Shown piece after piece: positions 41,556 through 43,451 of a stretch of DNA of 43,451 nucleotides (positions are counted from its first letter, which is position 1; every line of letters starts with the position of its first letter). The stretch covers positions 1 to 43,451 of the forward strand of contig JBKGYG010000005.1 in the NCBI GenBank assembly GCA_046546235.1. The letters run 5' to 3'. A program made the translations under genes and the position numbers. This stretch comes from JBKGYG01 sp046546235 (lineage in GTDB: Bacteria; Bacillota; Clostridia; Lachnospirales; DSM-24629). Under the pieces are notes generated by a model that ran no database searches, was not told the DNA's origin, and saw only the letters and a list, made by a program, of their open reading frames with translations.

Positions 41556-41870
41556 TTATAATAAAAAATAAAAGGAAGTGTCTTATATTGATTTTTGAGA
41601 ACACTTCCTTTTTTATGGAAATAGCCTTTCTTTCATTTAAGTCCCTATCTGTGGAAACGGGAAATTATAACTTAAAGTATTTGCAAAACGAGCAATATTA
41701 GAGCATAATAAAATAAAGTGAAAATGATTTTTTAATAACTTTTATTCTGTAGTTAAAAATAATCTGAATTATGAAATTGCCTTAGTTTTGATAGGGAAGA
41801 GTATGGGTTTCAAAGTTGTGACAAGTTATTGCTAATGTGGTGATGAAAAAAGATAGAAAGGATTATTAAT
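41443..41870. other. 428-base intergenic region
   Basis: It contains the gene remnant (to 41555) and the terminator (41570-41615). I see no clear gene, promoter or known RNA in the remaining 255 bases before the thioesterase gene. Confidence 0.5.
41570..41615 (+). terminator. Terminator of the opuA operon
   Basis: A perfect 12-bp stem (41570-41581 with 41601-41612) has a 19-nt loop and a T-run at the end. It lies 128 nt after opuAC and 15 nt after the gene remnant. Confidence 0.8.
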
Positions 41871-42290
41871 ATGATTTCTAAAAGTAAAGTTATTGTTCGT
41901 TATGCAGAAACAGATCAAATGGGTGTTGTGCATCATGCAAACTATCCAATATGGTATGAAATAGCTCGTACCGATTTTATTAAAAAAATAGGTATAACCT
42001 ATACAGAAATGGAAAATATGGGGTTAGTAGTTCCTTTGTTGGAATTAAATATTAAATATATTGAACCTGCTTATTATGAAGATGAATTGATTATTGAAGC
42101 GATATTGAAAAAAGTAGCAGGCTTAAAAATGATTTTTGAATATCAAATATATCGCAATAATAAAATAAAACCAATAAATATTGGACAAACAGTGCATGCT
42201 ATTGTTGATAAAGAGTTGAAACCTATTAATGTAAAAAAAGAATATCCAGAACTATATAATAGTTTAATAGAGGCAGTAGAAGCTGAATGA
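41871..42290 (+). CDS. Acyl-CoA thioesterase, YbgC/4HBT hotdog family
   Basis: The 139-residue protein has the family signature YAETDQMGVVHHANY with catalytic Asp15, then WYEIARTDFIKKIG and the ELNIKYIEPAYYEDEL strand region. YbgC-like enzymes hydrolyse short- or medium-chain acyl-CoA thioesters in the cytoplasm; the physiological substrate here is unknown. GAAAGGA lies about 9 nt before the ATG. It is a single gene with a terminator right after its stop, facing feoB. Confidence 0.9.
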   Translation: MISKSKVIVRYAETDQMGVVHHANYPIWYEIARTDFIKKIGITYTEMENMGLVVPLLELNIKYIEPAYYEDELIIEAILKKVAGLKMIFEYQIYRNNKIKPINIGQTVHAIVDKELKPINVKKEYPELYNSLIEAVEAE

Positions 42291-42292
42291 TA

Positions 42293-42323
42293 AAAACCCT
42301 TGATATATGAACTCAAGGGTTTT
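42293..42323. terminator. Terminator between convergent thioesterase and feoB genes
   Basis: A perfect 11-bp stem (42293-42303 with 42313-42323) has a 9-nt loop. A-rich left and T-rich right arms allow use in both directions. It lies 2 nt after one stop and 8 nt beyond the other. Confidence 0.85.
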
Positions 42324-42330
42324 AAATATT

Positions 42331-43451
42331 CTATACTAATCCAAAAAGTCTGACCCCTTGTGCAACAATGAAGCATATAATAATACCAGTAATAGTTGGA
42401 ATTAAAAGTGACATCCAAGTCCATTTCCAGCTTTTAGTTTCCTTTCGTATAGTCCATAAAGTGGTTCCGCAAGGCCAATGATTAAGTGCAAACAACATTG
42501 TACAGACTGCTGTTAACCAGGTCCAACCATTGTTAATAAATAACTGGTGCATTTCATTTAAACTATCTAATTCTAACATAGAACTTTTTGACATATAGCT
42601 CATAATTAAAATAGGAATTACAATCTCATTAGCAGGGAGACCAAGTATAAAAGCCATAAGTATATAACCGTCCAATCCTATAAGATTAGCAAAAGGATCT
42701 AAAAGGTTAGCACAATGAGTTAATATACTTGCATTACCGATAAAGATATTTGCCATAATCCAAATAACTAAACCAGCAGGAGCAGCAACAGCTACTGCAC
42801 GACCAAGGACAAATAAAGTACGATCAAAAATAGAACGAATAATAATTCTCCCTATTTGAGGTTTTCTATATGGGGGCAATTCTAAAGTAAAAGAAGATGG
42901 CAACCCTTTTAATACAGTTTTTGATAAAATTCGTGATATAAATAGAGTAATAATAACACCTAATATTATAACGCTTAATATTGATAAAGTAGCGATAATT
43001 GAGCTAAATGCTCCAGTATTACCTGCAATAAACATAGTAGCAAGAGCTATTAAAATGGGAAACCTTCCATTGCAAGGTACATAGTTATTAGTTATTATTG
43101 CAATTAAGCGTTCTCTCGGGGAATTAATTATTCTACAACCAATTACTCCAGCAGCATTACAGCCAAATCCCATACACATAGTTAATGCTTGCTTTCCGTG
43201 AGCACAAGCTTTTTTGAAATAATGGTCCAAATTAAAAGCTACTCTAGGAAGATAACCTAAATCTTCAAGTAAAGTAAATAATGGAAAGAATATAGCCATT
43301 GGTGGTAACATAACGGAAACTACCCAAGACAATGTACGATATATTCCTGATACTAAAAGACCTTGCACCCAACTAGGAGTGCCTAGCCAATTGAAAAAAT
43401 TAGTAAAATATCCTTCGATTTCAAAAAAGTAATTAGCTAATAGTTCAGAAG
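42331..43451 (-). CDS. feoB: Ferrous iron transporter FeoB, C-terminal membrane part (5' end outside window)
   Basis: The frame is open to the right edge of the window, so the GTG at 43368 is not the true start. The visible 373 residues belong to the FeoB membrane domain. They include VVSVMLPPMAIFFPLFTLLEDLGYLPR, the Gate motif with MGFGCNAAGVIGCRII and SPRERLIAI, and a second Gate with AFILGLPANEIVIPI. The N-terminal GTPase domain would lie beyond the window. The Cys residues in the first Gate motif line the proposed Fe(II) path. The short C-terminal cytoplasmic tail is absent, as in the CNAAG-type FeoB group of clostridia. Confidence 0.93.
   Translation of the reverse strand, partial: SELLANYFFEIEGYFTNFFNWLGTPSWVQGLLVSGIYRTLSWVVSVMLPPMAIFFPLFTLLEDLGYLPRVAFNLDHYFKKACAHGKQALTMCMGFGCNAAGVIGCRIINSPRERLIAIITNNYVPCNGRFPILIALATMFIAGNTGAFSSIIATLSILSVIILGVIITLFISRILSKTVLKGLPSSFTLELPPYRKPQIGRIIIRSIFDRTLFVLGRAVAVAAPAGLVIWIMANIFIGNASILTHCANLLDPFANLIGLDGYILMAFILGLPANEIVIPILIMSYMSKSSMLELDSLNEMHQLFINNGWTWLTAVCTMLFALNHWPCGTTLWTIRKETKSWKWTWMSLLIPTITGIIICFIVAQGVRLFGLV

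Overview
The window is AT-rich DNA from a low-GC Gram-positive bacterium, most likely an anaerobic member of the Clostridia. Supporting signs are strong AGGAGG-type ribosome binding sites, frequent TTG starts, lipobox lipoproteins, an S-layer-homology protein, AzlCD, a ROK-type xylose repressor, YesM/YesN-type two-component proteins and a CNAAG-type FeoB. No rRNA, tRNA, insertion sequence, phage gene or CRISPR array was seen. The genus cannot be fixed from the sequence alone.

Layout. 1-8.2 kb: the tail of an unidentified gene, a TVP38-family membrane protein, a surface protein (SLH plus BsuPI-like domain) behind a probable ECF-sigma promoter, DAHP synthase, a cytoplasmic GH3 glycosidase and a membrane-anchored glycerophosphodiesterase. 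8.2-24.1 kb: a coherent pentose/xylo-oligosaccharide locus. It holds D-lyxose isomerase, a sugar ABC transporter (binding protein and two permeases, no ATPase), a GH3 beta-xylosidase-like enzyme, a YesM/YesN-like sensor and regulator, a YesL-like protein, aldose epimerase, xylose isomerase, a XylR-like ROK repressor, xylulokinase and a small transaldolase. Together they would import xylo-oligosaccharides, cleave them inside the cell, equilibrate anomers, convert xylose (and lyxose) to xylulose 5-phosphate and feed the pentose phosphate pathway. 24.3-34.2 kb: AzlCD exporter, cold-shock protein, a repeat-rich spacer, a DUF421 protein, a c-di-GMP-I (GEMM) riboswitch ahead of a short-chain dehydrogenase, a stalk-domain lipoprotein, a zinc phospholipase C-like protein, a small conserved-looking protein, a zinc alcohol dehydrogenase and an internally duplicated lipoprotein. 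34.2-43.4 kb: class II fructose-bisphosphate aldolase, a YibE/YibF-like pair, a methyltransferase, a glycine betaine transporter (OpuA type, three genes), a gene remnant, a YbgC-like thioesterase and the C-terminal part of FeoB running off the window.

The most noteworthy signals are non-coding. First, a 128-bp composite repeat occurs in two full copies (8260-8387 inverted, and 25941-26068) plus two partial copies; its second half folds as a three-way junction whose differences between copies fall in loops or keep pairing. Second, a well-formed GEMM-I aptamer with a 21-bp hairpin precedes an SDR gene, an uncommon target for c-di-GMP. Third, a perfect 16-bp inverted repeat is laid over the xylA promoter. 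Fourth, a terminator hairpin between the sugar-binding protein and its permeases has a loop region complementary over 9 nt to the permease ribosome binding site.
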